From the NCBI GenBank assembly GCA_016776605.1, contig JADHTB010000003.1:124001-188000 (forward strand): 64,000 bases of DNA, in the 5' to 3' direction. The first letter of the stretch is position 1. Each line of letters begins with the position of its first letter. Position numbers and translations under genes: made by a program. The DNA comes from Alphaproteobacteria bacterium (GTDB taxonomy: Bacteria; Pseudomonadota; Alphaproteobacteria; GCA-2731375). Below the pieces are notes generated by a model. That model had not been told where the DNA came from and did no database searches. It worked only from the letters and a program-made list of their open reading frames with translations. Shown here piece by piece: positions 17,386 through 25,808 of this stretch.

Positions 17386-18612
17386 TTACAGCCGCTCGGC
17401 CAGAGCGCGGGGCAATAACAGAAACCATTGTCCGGCATTTTTCATGTGCCCGGCGATGGCGGCGGCACGGGCACCATGGCCCCAGAACAGATCACCCCGC
17501 ACCCCACCCTTGATCGCACCGCCGGTATCCTGGGCCAGCACCAGCCGGCGCAGGGGTTCCTCCATCTGATCAGGGTTGGCGGCGGGGTGGCTGGTTTGCA
17601 GCCAGATCGGGATGCCCAGAGGGATTAACTGATGATCCACTGCGATGGAACGGCCCGGGCTGAGAGCGACGCCCAGGGCGCCTATCGGACCCGGTCCCTT
17701 TAATTCGCGAAAAAAGATATAGGATGGGTTCATGTCCATGACCCGCCGCGCCTGCGTTGGATGCGCGCTCAACCAGGCGCGGATGCTCTGCATGGAAACA
17801 TTTTCTTTGGTCAGAACGCCGCGCGCTATCAATTCCCGGCCAATGGCGAAATAGCGCCGGCCATTGCCTTCCGAATAGCCCAGCCGAATTTCTTCGCCGT
17901 TGGCAAGCCGTACCCGGCCGGAACCCTGGATCTGCAGGAAAAAGGCATCCACCGGATCATCCACGTAAAGGATCTCCAGGCCCTTCCCGGCCAAGACGCC
18001 CGCGTCGATCCGCTGTCGTTCATGATAAGGGCGCAACCGGCGGCCCTGAATGCGGCCAACGATGCGCTGACCTTTCAGGCTGTCGCTGAAATCACCCAGA
18101 TTGACGTTGACCAGATCCGGCGGCCGTCCATACAGAGGGACATTATAGGCGCCGCCGCGTACCCGGCTGCCCCGCAGCAGCGGCTCGTAGTAACCCGTGA
18201 ACAAGCCCACCGCCCGGCCACCGTAGTGGACGGCAACAACACGAAAATGTTGTTCGAAAAACCGCCGCGCCTGATCGGGCGTCTCCGGTTTCACGGCCAA
18301 GGCGGTCCTGGCGGCCTGGCAGACCCCGGCCCAGTCGCCCGCACTGCCGGCGATGCCGTCGCGGCCGCTCAAGCGGCGATCGGCTGGCCAGGTACCGATG
18401 CGGTCGCAACTATGCAAGAAAGCCGCCAACGCGGCGCCGTGATCATCCTGCTCCCAACCTTCCAGGGCCGTGAACGGCGCCGGGCGGTAATCCATCTGAT
18501 CATAGGGAATGACCGGGGCAGGCGGTGGACCGGGGCGGGTCACCCACCACAACAACAACCCCAGGCCCGCCAGCAGCGGTCCGGCCCATATGACGGCTAA
18601 GCGACCCTGCAT
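17386..18612 (-). CDS. mltA: Membrane-bound lytic transglycosylase A
   Basis: 408 residues. An N-terminal hydrophobic segment (LAVIWAGPLLAGLGLLLWWV) anchors or exports the protein. The MltA domain shows VGLFTGYYEPLLRGSR, then FFLQIQGSGRVRL, and the C-terminal 3D domain has LVLAQDTGGAIKGGVRGDLFWG with the catalytic aspartate region. It cleaves peptidoglycan to 1,6-anhydro products in the periplasm. Start 18612 is chosen because the longer frame would run into the upstream gene and its extra residues are not signal-like. It follows the Tim44-like gene by 14 bp. Confidence 0.9.
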   Translation of the reverse strand: MQGRLAVIWAGPLLAGLGLLLWWVTRPGPPPAPVIPYDQMDYRPAPFTALEGWEQDDHGAALAAFLHSCDRIGTWPADRRLSGRDGIAGSAGDWAGVCQAARTALAVKPETPDQARRFFEQHFRVVAVHYGGRAVGLFTGYYEPLLRGSRVRGGAYNVPLYGRPPDLVNVNLGDFSDSLKGQRIVGRIQGRRLRPYHERQRIDAGVLAGKGLEILYVDDPVDAFFLQIQGSGRVRLANGEEIRLGYSEGNGRRYFAIGRELIARGVLTKENVSMQSIRAWLSAHPTQARRVMDMNPSYIFFRELKGPGPIGALGVALSPGRSIAVDHQLIPLGIPIWLQTSHPAANPDQMEEPLRRLVLAQDTGGAIKGGVRGDLFWGHGARAAAIAGHMKNAGQWFLLLPRALAERL

Positions 18613-18626
18613 AGCCGTCCGGGCTA

Positions 18627-19376
18627 CTAATTCTCGCCGTGGGTTTCGATGAGCTGCCAATTCGGATCGCGACTGCGGGTATTGCGCGCAAAGGTCCAGA
18701 TATCCGTGACCTCGTGGGTACCCCCCGCTTGATCAGGCAGCAACTCGCCCGCCTCGTCACGGGTCACCGCAACCATTTCAGAAACGAATTTGACAGTGAC
18801 CTCGGCCATCTTGTCTTTCAATTCCGCATCAATGATTTCGGTTCCTTTGATGGCAACGATCTTGGTTTCAAGGGTATGCCCCTTGTCCTCACGCTCATCG
18901 ATAGCACCGACAAAATTGTCAAAAACCTGATCGTTCAGCAACGGCCTCAGCGCATCGCGGTCGCCATTGGCAAAGGCATCGACAATCATCTCGTAAGCCA
19001 TGCGGGCGCCATTGGTAAATTCACCGGGTTCAAAACGATGATCAGCCAGTTTTATTTTTGTCAGGCCCGCGCCAATTGGGGACTCATCGGCCCACAACGC
19101 GGCCTCCGCCTGTGGCCTCGCATCGTCGTTGTCGGCAGGATTGAAACGACTGCGGTCAGGCAGAGCAACGACATTATCATCGCCAACCGGCTGGTTTGCT
19201 GCGCCCTGGTCGGCGGATTGATCACTGGATTGATCACCGGATCGATCTTGGACCCGTGGGTCCGGCGGCGGCGGCTCATTCCCGGTGCGCCGTCCGAGTA
19301 CATTGCGCAGACGAAAGAATATAAATCCCGCCACCATGGCCAGGAAAATAATATCGAGAAAGTAACCCTCGCCCAT
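18627..19376 (-). CDS. Tim44-like domain protein
   Basis: 249 residues. A single N-terminal membrane helix (YFLDIIFLAMVAGFIFFRL) is followed by a low-complexity linker with a short repeated DQS unit (SGDQSSDQSADQG). The C-terminal Tim44/mL45-like domain includes YEMIVDAFANGDRDALRPLL and a final FARNTRSRDPNWQLIET. In alphaproteobacteria this protein (TimA) is related to the mitochondrial import-motor scaffold and is inner-membrane attached. It ends in two consecutive stops (TAG TAG) 14 bp before mltA. Start 19376 puts the helix directly at the N-terminus. Confidence 0.88.
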   Translation of the reverse strand: MGEGYFLDIIFLAMVAGFIFFRLRNVLGRRTGNEPPPPDPRVQDRSGDQSSDQSADQGAANQPVGDDNVVALPDRSRFNPADNDDARPQAEAALWADESPIGAGLTKIKLADHRFEPGEFTNGARMAYEMIVDAFANGDRDALRPLLNDQVFDNFVGAIDEREDKGHTLETKIVAIKGTEIIDAELKDKMAEVTVKFVSEMVAVTRDEAGELLPDQAGGTHEVTDIWTFARNTRSRDPNWQLIETHGEN

Positions 19377-19650
19377 GAAATTTGTATGTCCTGTCGGGTC
19401 GTTGTTTCTATTCGATCTTCTATCTAGCCAGATCGACTTTCGCACAATAGATGCCAAAGACCACCCCGCCCGCCGGCCAACTGGCTGCTACCAGCAACCA
19501 AACAGCCCGTCTCTCAGCACGAAGCAACAGCTTACGGCCCGCACCGCGCCCTGTCCAGCGAACTCACCTTGGCGAATGAAAACCGGAAACCCACTCTAGC
19601 GCCGTTCGCCATACAGTATTAAATAGGGATGGCTGCGGCCGGGAGCAAGC

Positions 19651-20211
19651 ATGGGATTTATTATTCTATTGGCGTTCATCGCCATACCACTGATCGAAAT
19701 TGCCGTCTTCATCGAAGTTGGCGGTTTCATCGGTCTATGGTGGACCCTGTTTATCGTGGTTGGGACCGCGCTGGCCGGCACCTATATGCTGCGCCGCCAG
19801 GGCCTATCAACCTTGCATCGGGCCCAACTGCAAATGGCGGAAGGGCGCATGCCGCTGCGCGAGCTGTTTGACGGCCTGTGCCTGTTGTTCGCCGGCGCGC
19901 TGTTGCTGACACCGGGGTTTGTCACGGATTTAGCCGGCGCCTTGTTGTTGATGCCCCCCGTCCGAGAACTCCTGGGCCGTCTGGTGGCGCGGCATATTGT
20001 TGCCAACAACCAATTTCATGGCCCCTCCTTTGACGCCGGGGGGCCCAGACCTGCCGGACCGCATAGTCGTCCGCCGCCACCCGGCGGGCGGGGGCCAAGC
20101 CAACATGATATTGATCACGATGACATAATCGATGTGGATTTCGAGGAAGTCACACCAGACGACCCAGCACCCATTGACGACCATCGCGACGATCAGGGAA
20201 AAACCAAGTAG
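19651..20211 (+). CDS. fxsA: FxsA-family membrane protein
   Basis: 186 residues. FIILLAFIAIPLIEIAVFIEVG and LWWTLFIVVGTALAGTYMLRRQG are the first two helices and the conserved start of FxsA. The middle segment GLCLLFAGALLLTPGFVTD is the family's most conserved part. The C-terminus is Pro/Gly-rich and then acidic (DHDDIIDVDFEEV). FxsA is named for suppressing F exclusion of phage T7; its cellular role is poorly defined. GGGAG lies 5 bases before the ATG. It is divergent from the Tim44-like gene and followed by secB after 71 bp. Confidence 0.85.
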   Translation: MGFIILLAFIAIPLIEIAVFIEVGGFIGLWWTLFIVVGTALAGTYMLRRQGLSTLHRAQLQMAEGRMPLRELFDGLCLLFAGALLLTPGFVTDLAGALLLMPPVRELLGRLVARHIVANNQFHGPSFDAGGPRPAGPHSRPPPPGGRGPSQHDIDHDDIIDVDFEEVTPDDPAPIDDHRDDQGKTK

Positions 20212-20282
20212 CCGCCTTGTTGGCGGCGCAAAGACGTGGTAGCCAAGCCGTCATTTAATCGCAGGGTGAGACCATATCCATC

Positions 20283-20873
20283 ATGACCGATGACACCAAA
20301 ATCCCCGATGCCCCGGCAGCGCCCGCCGCCGCCATTGACGCCGCAGAAAGTGCGCCCCGTGTCCAGGTGCATGCTCAATACGTCAAGGATCTGTCGTTCG
20401 AGAATCCAGGCGCGCCGCAAAACCTGGCCAACCAAAGCACGGCGCCCCAAATCGAGGTTTCAGTCGACGTGGGCGCACGCGGGCTAGCCACCAATCAGTT
20501 CGAAGTCGAATTGCGGATTACCGCCAACGCAAATTTCGGAGAGCAAAAGGCCTTCGTGGTCGAGGTGCTCTATGCCGGAGTCTTCACCTTGCACAACGTG
20601 GAACAGGAGCAGCTGAAACCGGTCTGCCTGATTGAATGTCCGCGCCTATTGTTTCCCTTTGCCCGCCGGGTCGTCGCCGACGCCACCCGCGACGGCGGCT
20701 TTCCGCCCCTGTTGCTGGAGCCCATCGATTTTGTCCAGCTCTTTCGGCAATCGATGGAAAAAGCTGAGGAACAGGCCGTCGCCGCCAGTGGCGATTCCGG
20801 CGGCAATTCCAGCGGCAACGGCAGCAGTAATGGCAGCGATAGCAGTGGCGGCGCTGGCGGCGCCGAAGCTTAA
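20283..20873 (+). CDS. secB: Protein-export chaperone SecB
   Basis: 196 residues, longer than the usual 150-170. The core has VHAQYVKDLSFENPGAP, then EVELRITANA and CPRLLFPFARRVVADATRDGGFPPLLLEPIDF, which is the most conserved SecB stretch. It keeps preproteins unfolded and passes them to SecA. The extra length is a C-terminal tail of Gly, Ser, Asn and Ala after about residue 160, and an Ala/Pro-rich N-terminal extension. It is convergent with dnaQ, 31 bp apart. Confidence 0.93.
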   Translation: MTDDTKIPDAPAAPAAAIDAAESAPRVQVHAQYVKDLSFENPGAPQNLANQSTAPQIEVSVDVGARGLATNQFEVELRITANANFGEQKAFVVEVLYAGVFTLHNVEQEQLKPVCLIECPRLLFPFARRVVADATRDGGFPPLLLEPIDFVQLFRQSMEKAEEQAVAASGDSGGNSSGNGSSNGSDSSGGAGGAEA

Positions 20874-20904
20874 AGCCGGGGCTTAAATCCGGAAATTAAA
20901 GCCG

Positions 20905-21576
20905 CTATTTTTTCCAGATCGGATCCTTCATTTTAGCCACGAACGCTTGGTGGGCCGCCTCTTCCTCGGCGCCGGGGGCGTGAACGCGGGGGGGGCGGGT
21001 CTGGCGATCAGCGCTTTGCACGACCGTCAAGCCCTTGGCCTCGCTGGCCAGAACCAAACCCGGTTGGCGGCCACCGATCAGTTCCAGGTAAACCTCGGCC
21101 AGCAGTTCCGCATCCAGCAAGGCGCCATGATGTCCCCGCGCCGAAAGGTCTATATCAAAGCGGCGGCACAGCGCATCCAGACTATATTGCGCCCCAGGTA
21201 TCTTCCGGCGCGCCAAAGCAATAGTATCCAGCACCTTTTCCTGAGGCAGATTTGGGCGGTCGAGCGCGGCCAGCTCGGCGTTCATGAAACGCATATCAAA
21301 ACTGGCATTATGGGCGATCAACACCGCGCCGCCGACAAAATCCAGAAATTCGTCCACCACGGCCGCGAATAGCGGCTTATCGCCCAGAAACGCCTCGGAC
21401 AGGCCATGCACGCGAAAGGCCTCTTCCGGCATGTCACGCTGGGGATTGAGATACCATTGCCGGGTCTCGCCCGTGGGCATGTGGTTGAGCAGCTCCACAC
21501 AGCCAATTTCTACCACCCGGTGTCCGGCGGCCGGGTCAAGTCCCGTTGTTTCAGTGTCGAATACGATTTCGCGCAT
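20905..21576 (-). CDS. dnaQ: DNA polymerase III epsilon subunit (3'-5' proofreading exonuclease)
   Basis: 223 residues. The three exonuclease motifs are present: VFDTETTGLDP (Exo I), LIAHNASFDMRFMNAEL (Exo II) and HGALLDAELLAEVYLEL (Exo IIIe). The C-terminal tail (HQAFVAKMKDPIWKK) is the part that binds the alpha subunit. It proofreads during replication. The start lies inside the end of coaE (26-bp overlap). The order aroE-coaE-dnaQ is the usual alphaproteobacterial origin-proximal order. Confidence 0.93.
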   Translation of the reverse strand: MREIVFDTETTGLDPAAGHRVVEIGCVELLNHMPTGETRQWYLNPQRDMPEEAFRVHGLSEAFLGDKPLFAAVVDEFLDFVGGAVLIAHNASFDMRFMNAELAALDRPNLPQEKVLDTIALARRKIPGAQYSLDALCRRFDIDLSARGHHGALLDAELLAEVYLELIGGRQPGLVLASEAKGLTVVQSADRQTRPPRVHAPGAEEEAAHQAFVAKMKDPIWKK

Positions 21577-22237
21577 GCACGGGCCTCCGGCTGGGATGAG
21601 AGTTGGGGCGGCGCTGGGGACGGCCTTTCGGTGGCCAGGCCTGACCGATCCGCCCGCGGACAGCGCTAATCAGCTGCGCCACGTGGCGCAAGGTATGACG
21701 GCGGCCCAGTCCGGTTGGCAGCAGAAAATCGGCGCGCTGCCGCTTTACCGTATCGGGCACCTGCTGACGACGGATATTTTCAAACTTTTCAGGCGTCATA
21801 TTGGGCCGGGCCAGAACCCGTTGCCGCTGTATGAGATAGGGCGCGCTGGCCACCGCGGTCGCGTCACAGCGATCCTCGCCCCGGCCTTCAAACAACAGCG
21901 GTATGTCCAACACCACCAAGGATAGGCGCCGGCGCTGGGCATCAGCCAGAAAGGCCCGTTGGGCCTGACCGACCATTGGGTGCAGAATGGCTTCCAGACG
22001 GCGTAGCTCTCCGCGCTTGCCAAAGACCCGGGCGCCCAGGGCGGGGCGATTAACGGCACCGTCCTTGATAACACCGGGAAAGGCAGCTTCAATCAGCCGC
22101 ACGGCACGGCCGCCCTTTTTTAACAATTCATGCACCGCCGCATCCGCATCGAACACCGGCACGCCAAGACGGCGGAACATTTTGGATGTTTCCGACTTGC
22201 CCATACCGATGGAGCCGGTCAAACCAAGGATAAACAC
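21551..22237 (-). CDS. coaE: Dephospho-CoA kinase
   Basis: 228 residues. P-loop GLTGSIGMGKS at 5-15, DADAAVHELL in the CoA-binding region, and VLDIPLLFEG are diagnostic. It phosphorylates dephospho-CoA in the last step of coenzyme A synthesis. The C-terminal 30 or so residues are basic and Arg/Pro-rich (GRPQRRPNSHPSRRP), beyond the usual end, and overlap the start of dnaQ; the extension may be unconstrained. It lies 11 bp after aroE. Confidence 0.9.
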   Translation of the reverse strand: MFILGLTGSIGMGKSETSKMFRRLGVPVFDADAAVHELLKKGGRAVRLIEAAFPGVIKDGAVNRPALGARVFGKRGELRRLEAILHPMVGQAQRAFLADAQRRRLSLVVLDIPLLFEGRGEDRCDATAVASAPYLIQRQRVLARPNMTPEKFENIRRQQVPDTVKRQRADFLLPTGLGRRHTLRHVAQLISAVRGRIGQAWPPKGRPQRRPNSHPSRRPVHARNRIRH

Positions 22238-22248
22238 CCCTAGACCCC

Positions 22249-23088
22249 CTACAAATCTGCTAGAATATGGTCGCGCAAGGCTTGGTCAACAACTGGCTCG
22301 TGGCCGTACCATGCGACAAAACCTGGACGGGCCTGATGCAACAACATGCCCAGGCCATCGACAATTGCGTTACCCCGCGCGCGCGCCGCCGCCAACAAGG
22401 GCGTCGTCAGTGGCGTGTAAACCGCATCCATGACCACGGCGTCAACGGCCAGATCATCAAGGACCAGATCCAAGGCAGGCTGCCCTTGCATACCTTGCGT
22501 CGTGCTATTGACCAACAAATTGGCGTCGGCCAGATAAGCGGCGCGCTCTGTCCAGGCGCCGACCGTTATTCCCGATTCCAGCGCCTCCACCAGGGCATGG
22601 GCCCGTGCCTCGGTCCGGTTGAGCACGACCAGGTCGGAAACGCCGGCATCCAACAAAGCGACGGCAATGGCCTTTGCGGCGCCGCCGGCGCCAATTAAAA
22701 CAGCCCGTCCCCGCGCGACATCCAGCGCCGGCGCGCCTTCATGCAACGCCTGCAGGAAACCAAACGCGTCTGTATTGGAACCATCCAGGCTGCCATCATC
22801 GGCCACAACAATGGTATTTACCGCACCGATCCGGCGGGCGGTCACATCAACCCGATCCACCGCTCGCAGGGCCGCCTCCTTGTGGGGCATGGTGACATTG
22901 CAGCCAGCAAAACCCAGCTTGGGCAGGGTCCGGACGGCCAATTCAAAGTCCTCTGGTTTGATGGCAAGCGGCAGATAGGCGCCATCAATACCATACGCCT
23001 GCAACCAAAAATTATGCAGCCGCGGCGAGCGGGAATGGGAAATCGGCCAGCCCGCCACGCCGGCCAATCGGGCGCTGCCGCTGATCAT
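22249..23088 (-). CDS. aroE: Shikimate dehydrogenase (NADP+)
   Basis: 279 residues. The substrate loop GWPISHSRSPRLHNFWL with its Ser-x-Ser pair comes first, then GCNVTMPHKEAAL with the catalytic Lys, SNTDAFGF with the Asp, the NADP loop LIGAGGAAKAIAVAL, and NRTEARAHAL. It reduces 3-dehydroshikimate in aromatic amino-acid synthesis. The start overlaps the maf stop by 4 bp (ATGA). Confidence 0.93.
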   Translation of the reverse strand: MISGSARLAGVAGWPISHSRSPRLHNFWLQAYGIDGAYLPLAIKPEDFELAVRTLPKLGFAGCNVTMPHKEAALRAVDRVDVTARRIGAVNTIVVADDGSLDGSNTDAFGFLQALHEGAPALDVARGRAVLIGAGGAAKAIAVALLDAGVSDLVVLNRTEARAHALVEALESGITVGAWTERAAYLADANLLVNSTTQGMQGQPALDLVLDDLAVDAVVMDAVYTPLTTPLLAAARARGNAIVDGLGMLLHQARPGFVAWYGHEPVVDQALRDHILADL

Positions 23089-23711
23089 CCGTGCAACAAC
23101 CCCGCCGCACGCAAATAATGCAGCAGAGGCATCAAGGGCAGTCCCAGGATCGTGAAATGATCCCCTTCAATGCGTTCAAACAATTGTACACCCAAACCTT
23201 CGATCTGATAACAACCCACCGAGCATAACACCGACTGGCCCGCCTGGTCTAAGTATCCAGTAATAAAATCATCCGATAGTGGCCGCATCCACAACCGCGC
23301 CGTACTGACGTGTTGCCAAGGAAGCGCATCCCCCGCACCATCCTGCCGCACCACACAAACAGCCGTGTGCAACGTGTGCTGGCGACCCTGCAAGTGTCTC
23401 AATATTATTTTCGCCGCCGCAACATCCGCAGCCTTATCAAACAATTCACCTTCGCAGGACAGGACTTGGTCCGCGCCGATGATCCAGGCATCCGGATAAT
23501 CTCTGGCGACGGCCCTGGCCTTTGCCAGGGCAAGGACGGTCGCCATGGCCTCGGCAGAAGCGTTGTCAGCCTGCATCCGCGTCTTTATCGCGTCTTCATC
23601 CACGTTCGAGGGCTGAACCGTGATCTCCAGACCCGCCTGACGCAACATGGCCTGCCGCGCCGCGCTGTTGGAAGCAAGCACCAGCCGGGGCGCTTCGGTT
23701 CTTAGCATCAC
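23085..23711 (-). CDS. maf: Maf-type nucleoside-triphosphate pyrophosphatase
   Basis: 208 residues. The family motif LVLASNSAARQAMLRQAGL is at the N-terminus, followed by IIGADQVLSCEGELFDK and LQGRQHTLHTAVCV, then CYQIEGLGVQLFERIEGDHFTILGLPL at the C-terminus. It hydrolyses non-canonical nucleotides; UTP/dTTP or modified-nucleotide specificity cannot be told apart here. It is first in the maf-aroE-coaE-dnaQ operon and divergent from an unknown gene. Confidence 0.92.
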   Translation of the reverse strand: MMLRTEAPRLVLASNSAARQAMLRQAGLEITVQPSNVDEDAIKTRMQADNASAEAMATVLALAKARAVARDYPDAWIIGADQVLSCEGELFDKAADVAAAKIILRHLQGRQHTLHTAVCVVRQDGAGDALPWQHVSTARLWMRPLSDDFITGYLDQAGQSVLCSVGCYQIEGLGVQLFERIEGDHFTILGLPLMPLLHYLRAAGLLHG

Positions 23712-23815
23712 AAAATTGTTCCTATTTTTTCCAAAGGTTTATTGTTAGGATTAATGGTTAATATGATAAATAAATACGAACCTATTGAAAATACGTCTTT
23801 TTATTGGCCCCTGCT

Positions 23816-24886
23816 ATGACGGATAAAAGCAATATCATTCCATTGCCCAGTCTTGTTCAGGCCGACCGTTTTTTAGAGAACCGGGCCCGACTGACGAACC
23901 AATTATTACGCCATAGTTTGATCGACAGCTTTTTTCGCTTCATATCCGATGGCAAGCCTTATCCGTTCGTTACAGCGAGTCAGTTGCTTCCCAACCTTGG
24001 ACCCGGCTGGATTGAACATCGGCATCAGAACACGGTGTTAATGTTCTTGATCGACGGTAGTTTGCCACGGCCTTTGAATAAGCATTTTCGTCTACGTACT
24101 TCAAACCGCGTGACTTGGCGCAATATTCAGCGCCTGGCCCCGGATCTTGACCTGTCCGACTTTAAGGCGGCCCATTGTCATCTAAACGATCCAGGTTTTG
24201 AAGCATTATTGAATCGGCTGTTGGCCCTTGATTATGCCTTGTTAGCCCAGGAAAGCGCCGAAGGCGATGGCATGACCCTTAGCCATATGCATGTGAAATT
24301 AGAGCGGTTGACCGATACGGCGATCAAGGAGCTGGGAAAGCAACTGGGTTATATTGATCGACGGTTGTTTGAACGGGGTGAAGACTATGTTGAGGCTTTG
24401 GAAGGCAAGTTTTTCGAATATTTCGGCTTTTCCGCCAACGCCGCCGGACGCAAAAGCGCGGCAGCTATGGCGGCCCAATTGTTATCCGCCCATAGCCAGC
24501 GTTTTACTGTGTTTGTCGCTGGGCAGGAAGATTGCCGCCTAACCATTCTGGATCAAGGGCCCTTGATTGAGCAATACCTGTTGATCCGGCCGGTTGGCGC
24601 GGCATTGCATCGCTTTCAACAAGCCGCCATGGCGGCCGGGGTCCAGGATTTAAATGATTATGCCCTTACCAGGGTACAGCCTGCGAGTTTAAACGATAGC
24701 GCGTTGCCGATGTTGTACCGGCTGCGTCTGGAGCGCACGGCGGCGGCGCAAGCTGGCGATCGGCAGCACCGCGACCGGGATCTGTTGAAGCCCTGGCTGC
24801 GCATCAAGGATGCGGCGGTTCTTCCTCGACTTGATTCAAATGCACCTGAAATTCCGTTTCAATGGGCTGATCCGGCGGAGGTCTAG
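23816..24886 (+). CDS. Protein of unknown function next to the origin
   Basis: 356 residues, not recognised. It has no signal peptide or membrane segment. The N-terminal third (RHSLIDSFFRFISDGK, PGWIEHRHQNTVLMFLIDG) and a central charged region (LERLTDTAIKELGKQLGYIDRRLFERGEDY) look globular and helical; the last 40 residues are polar. ATG 23816 is preferred over an upstream TTG; no clear Shine-Dalgarno site precedes it. The stop TAG (24884-24886) is formed by the first bases of a repeat element. It lies between maf (divergent) and the DUF299 gene (convergent), where Caulobacter-type maps have no gene, so it may be lineage-specific. Confidence 0.6.
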   Translation: MTDKSNIIPLPSLVQADRFLENRARLTNQLLRHSLIDSFFRFISDGKPYPFVTASQLLPNLGPGWIEHRHQNTVLMFLIDGSLPRPLNKHFRLRTSNRVTWRNIQRLAPDLDLSDFKAAHCHLNDPGFEALLNRLLALDYALLAQESAEGDGMTLSHMHVKLERLTDTAIKELGKQLGYIDRRLFERGEDYVEALEGKFFEYFGFSANAAGRKSAAAMAAQLLSAHSQRFTVFVAGQEDCRLTILDQGPLIEQYLLIRPVGAALHRFQQAAMAAGVQDLNDYALTRVQPASLNDSALPMLYRLRLERTAAAQAGDRQHRDRDLLKPWLRIKDAAVLPRLDSNAPEIPFQWADPAEV

Positions 24887-24987
24887 AGCAATTTTCAATG
24901 AATTCGAGTCGCTATCGCGACTTAAGTGATTGGTTCAATTGCCCTATTTTTAAGAGTCTGAGCATATTTTCTTCGAATGCGCTCTAG
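24883..24987. repeat. CTAG-bounded palindromic element between convergent genes
   Basis: 105 bp with CTAG at both ends. It has two parts. The first, 24884-24946, starts tagagcaatt and ends aattgcccta around a central agtcgc/gcgact hairpin. The second, 24948-24985, forms a gagc...gctc hairpin and matches 41553-41590 at 36 of 38 bases. The terminal TAGs are the stop codons of both flanking genes (24884-24886 plus; 24984-24986 minus). The first part is clearly related to 31116-31177. Confidence 0.8.
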
Positions 24988-25808
24988 GATTCAGCCTTTT
25001 CTTCCATCCTCAGAGTATGTAATCCAATGATCGCAGCCGCGGTTTCCTCAATGGAACGACGGGTTACATCAATCTTAGGCCAGCCTTTCTTATCAAACAG
25101 GCGCCGGGCGTTGATCACTTCTTCTTTCACAGCCTGGATATCCACATAATCAGTGTCTTCATCCTGATGTAAATATTTTAGGCGGTTGCGGCGAATTTGG
25201 ACCAGCCTGTCCGGCGATGCGGTCAGGCCGACAATCAAGACGTTATCTAAATGCATTAATTGGTCCGGCAGGGGTATGCCCGGCACCAGGGGAATATTCG
25301 CGGCTTTCAGGCCACGGTTAGCCAAATACATGCAGGTAGGTGTTTTGGATGTGCGGGAAATCCCCACCAAGATAACGTCAGCGCGGTGAAATCCGTCGAC
25401 GGCCTGACCATCATCGTGATGCAAACTGAACTGAATAGCGTCGATACGGCCAAAATAATCAGCATCCATAACGTGCTGTCGTCCGGGTAATTCTCGGCTT
25501 TCAGCACCAAGAAAATTCTCCAGAGCGCCAAGAATGGGATCCAGCACAGGCACGCATGGAACTTGCAGGCGACGGCATTCCTCGCGCAGAATTTCCCGTA
25601 GATTATGATCCACCAGGGTAAACATCACCAAACCAGGAGATTTTTTTATCGCGGCGATAACCGGCAAGAGCAAAGCCTTGGAGCGCACCATTGTCCACAT
25701 ATGGCGGTTCGGCTCGGCACCTTCAAATTGGACCAGCGCCGCTGCCGCCAAGGACAGCAAGGTATCGCCGGTGGCATCGGAAACCAAGTGCAAATGAAAT
25801 GTCGTCAT
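24984..25808 (-). CDS. ppsR: DUF299/PpsR-type bifunctional kinase-pyrophosphorylase
   Basis: 274 residues. FHLHLVSDATGDTLLSLA at the N-terminus and the nucleotide loop VGISRTSKTPTCMYLANRG near residue 150 identify the UPF0085 family, which controls pyruvate phosphate dikinase or PEP synthase by ADP-dependent phosphorylation and Pi-dependent dephosphorylation. Its homologue in Rickettsia (RP001) and Caulobacter flanks the replication origin opposite hemE, exactly as here. No target dikinase gene is in the window. The stop codon is the CTAG end of a repeat. Confidence 0.88.
   Translation of the reverse strand: MTTFHLHLVSDATGDTLLSLAAAALVQFEGAEPNRHMWTMVRSKALLLPVIAAIKKSPGLVMFTLVDHNLREILREECRRLQVPCVPVLDPILGALENFLGAESRELPGRQHVMDADYFGRIDAIQFSLHHDDGQAVDGFHRADVILVGISRTSKTPTCMYLANRGLKAANIPLVPGIPLPDQLMHLDNVLIVGLTASPDRLVQIRRNRLKYLHQDEDTDYVDIQAVKEEVINARRLFDKKGWPKIDVTRRSIEETAAAIIGLHTLRMEEKAES

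Noticed and set aside
23742..23767. Possible sigma-70 promoter (TTGTTA, TATGAT) before the unknown origin-side gene
   Set aside because: The spacing is 14 bases, too short for a normal promoter, and AT-rich DNA gives such matches by chance.
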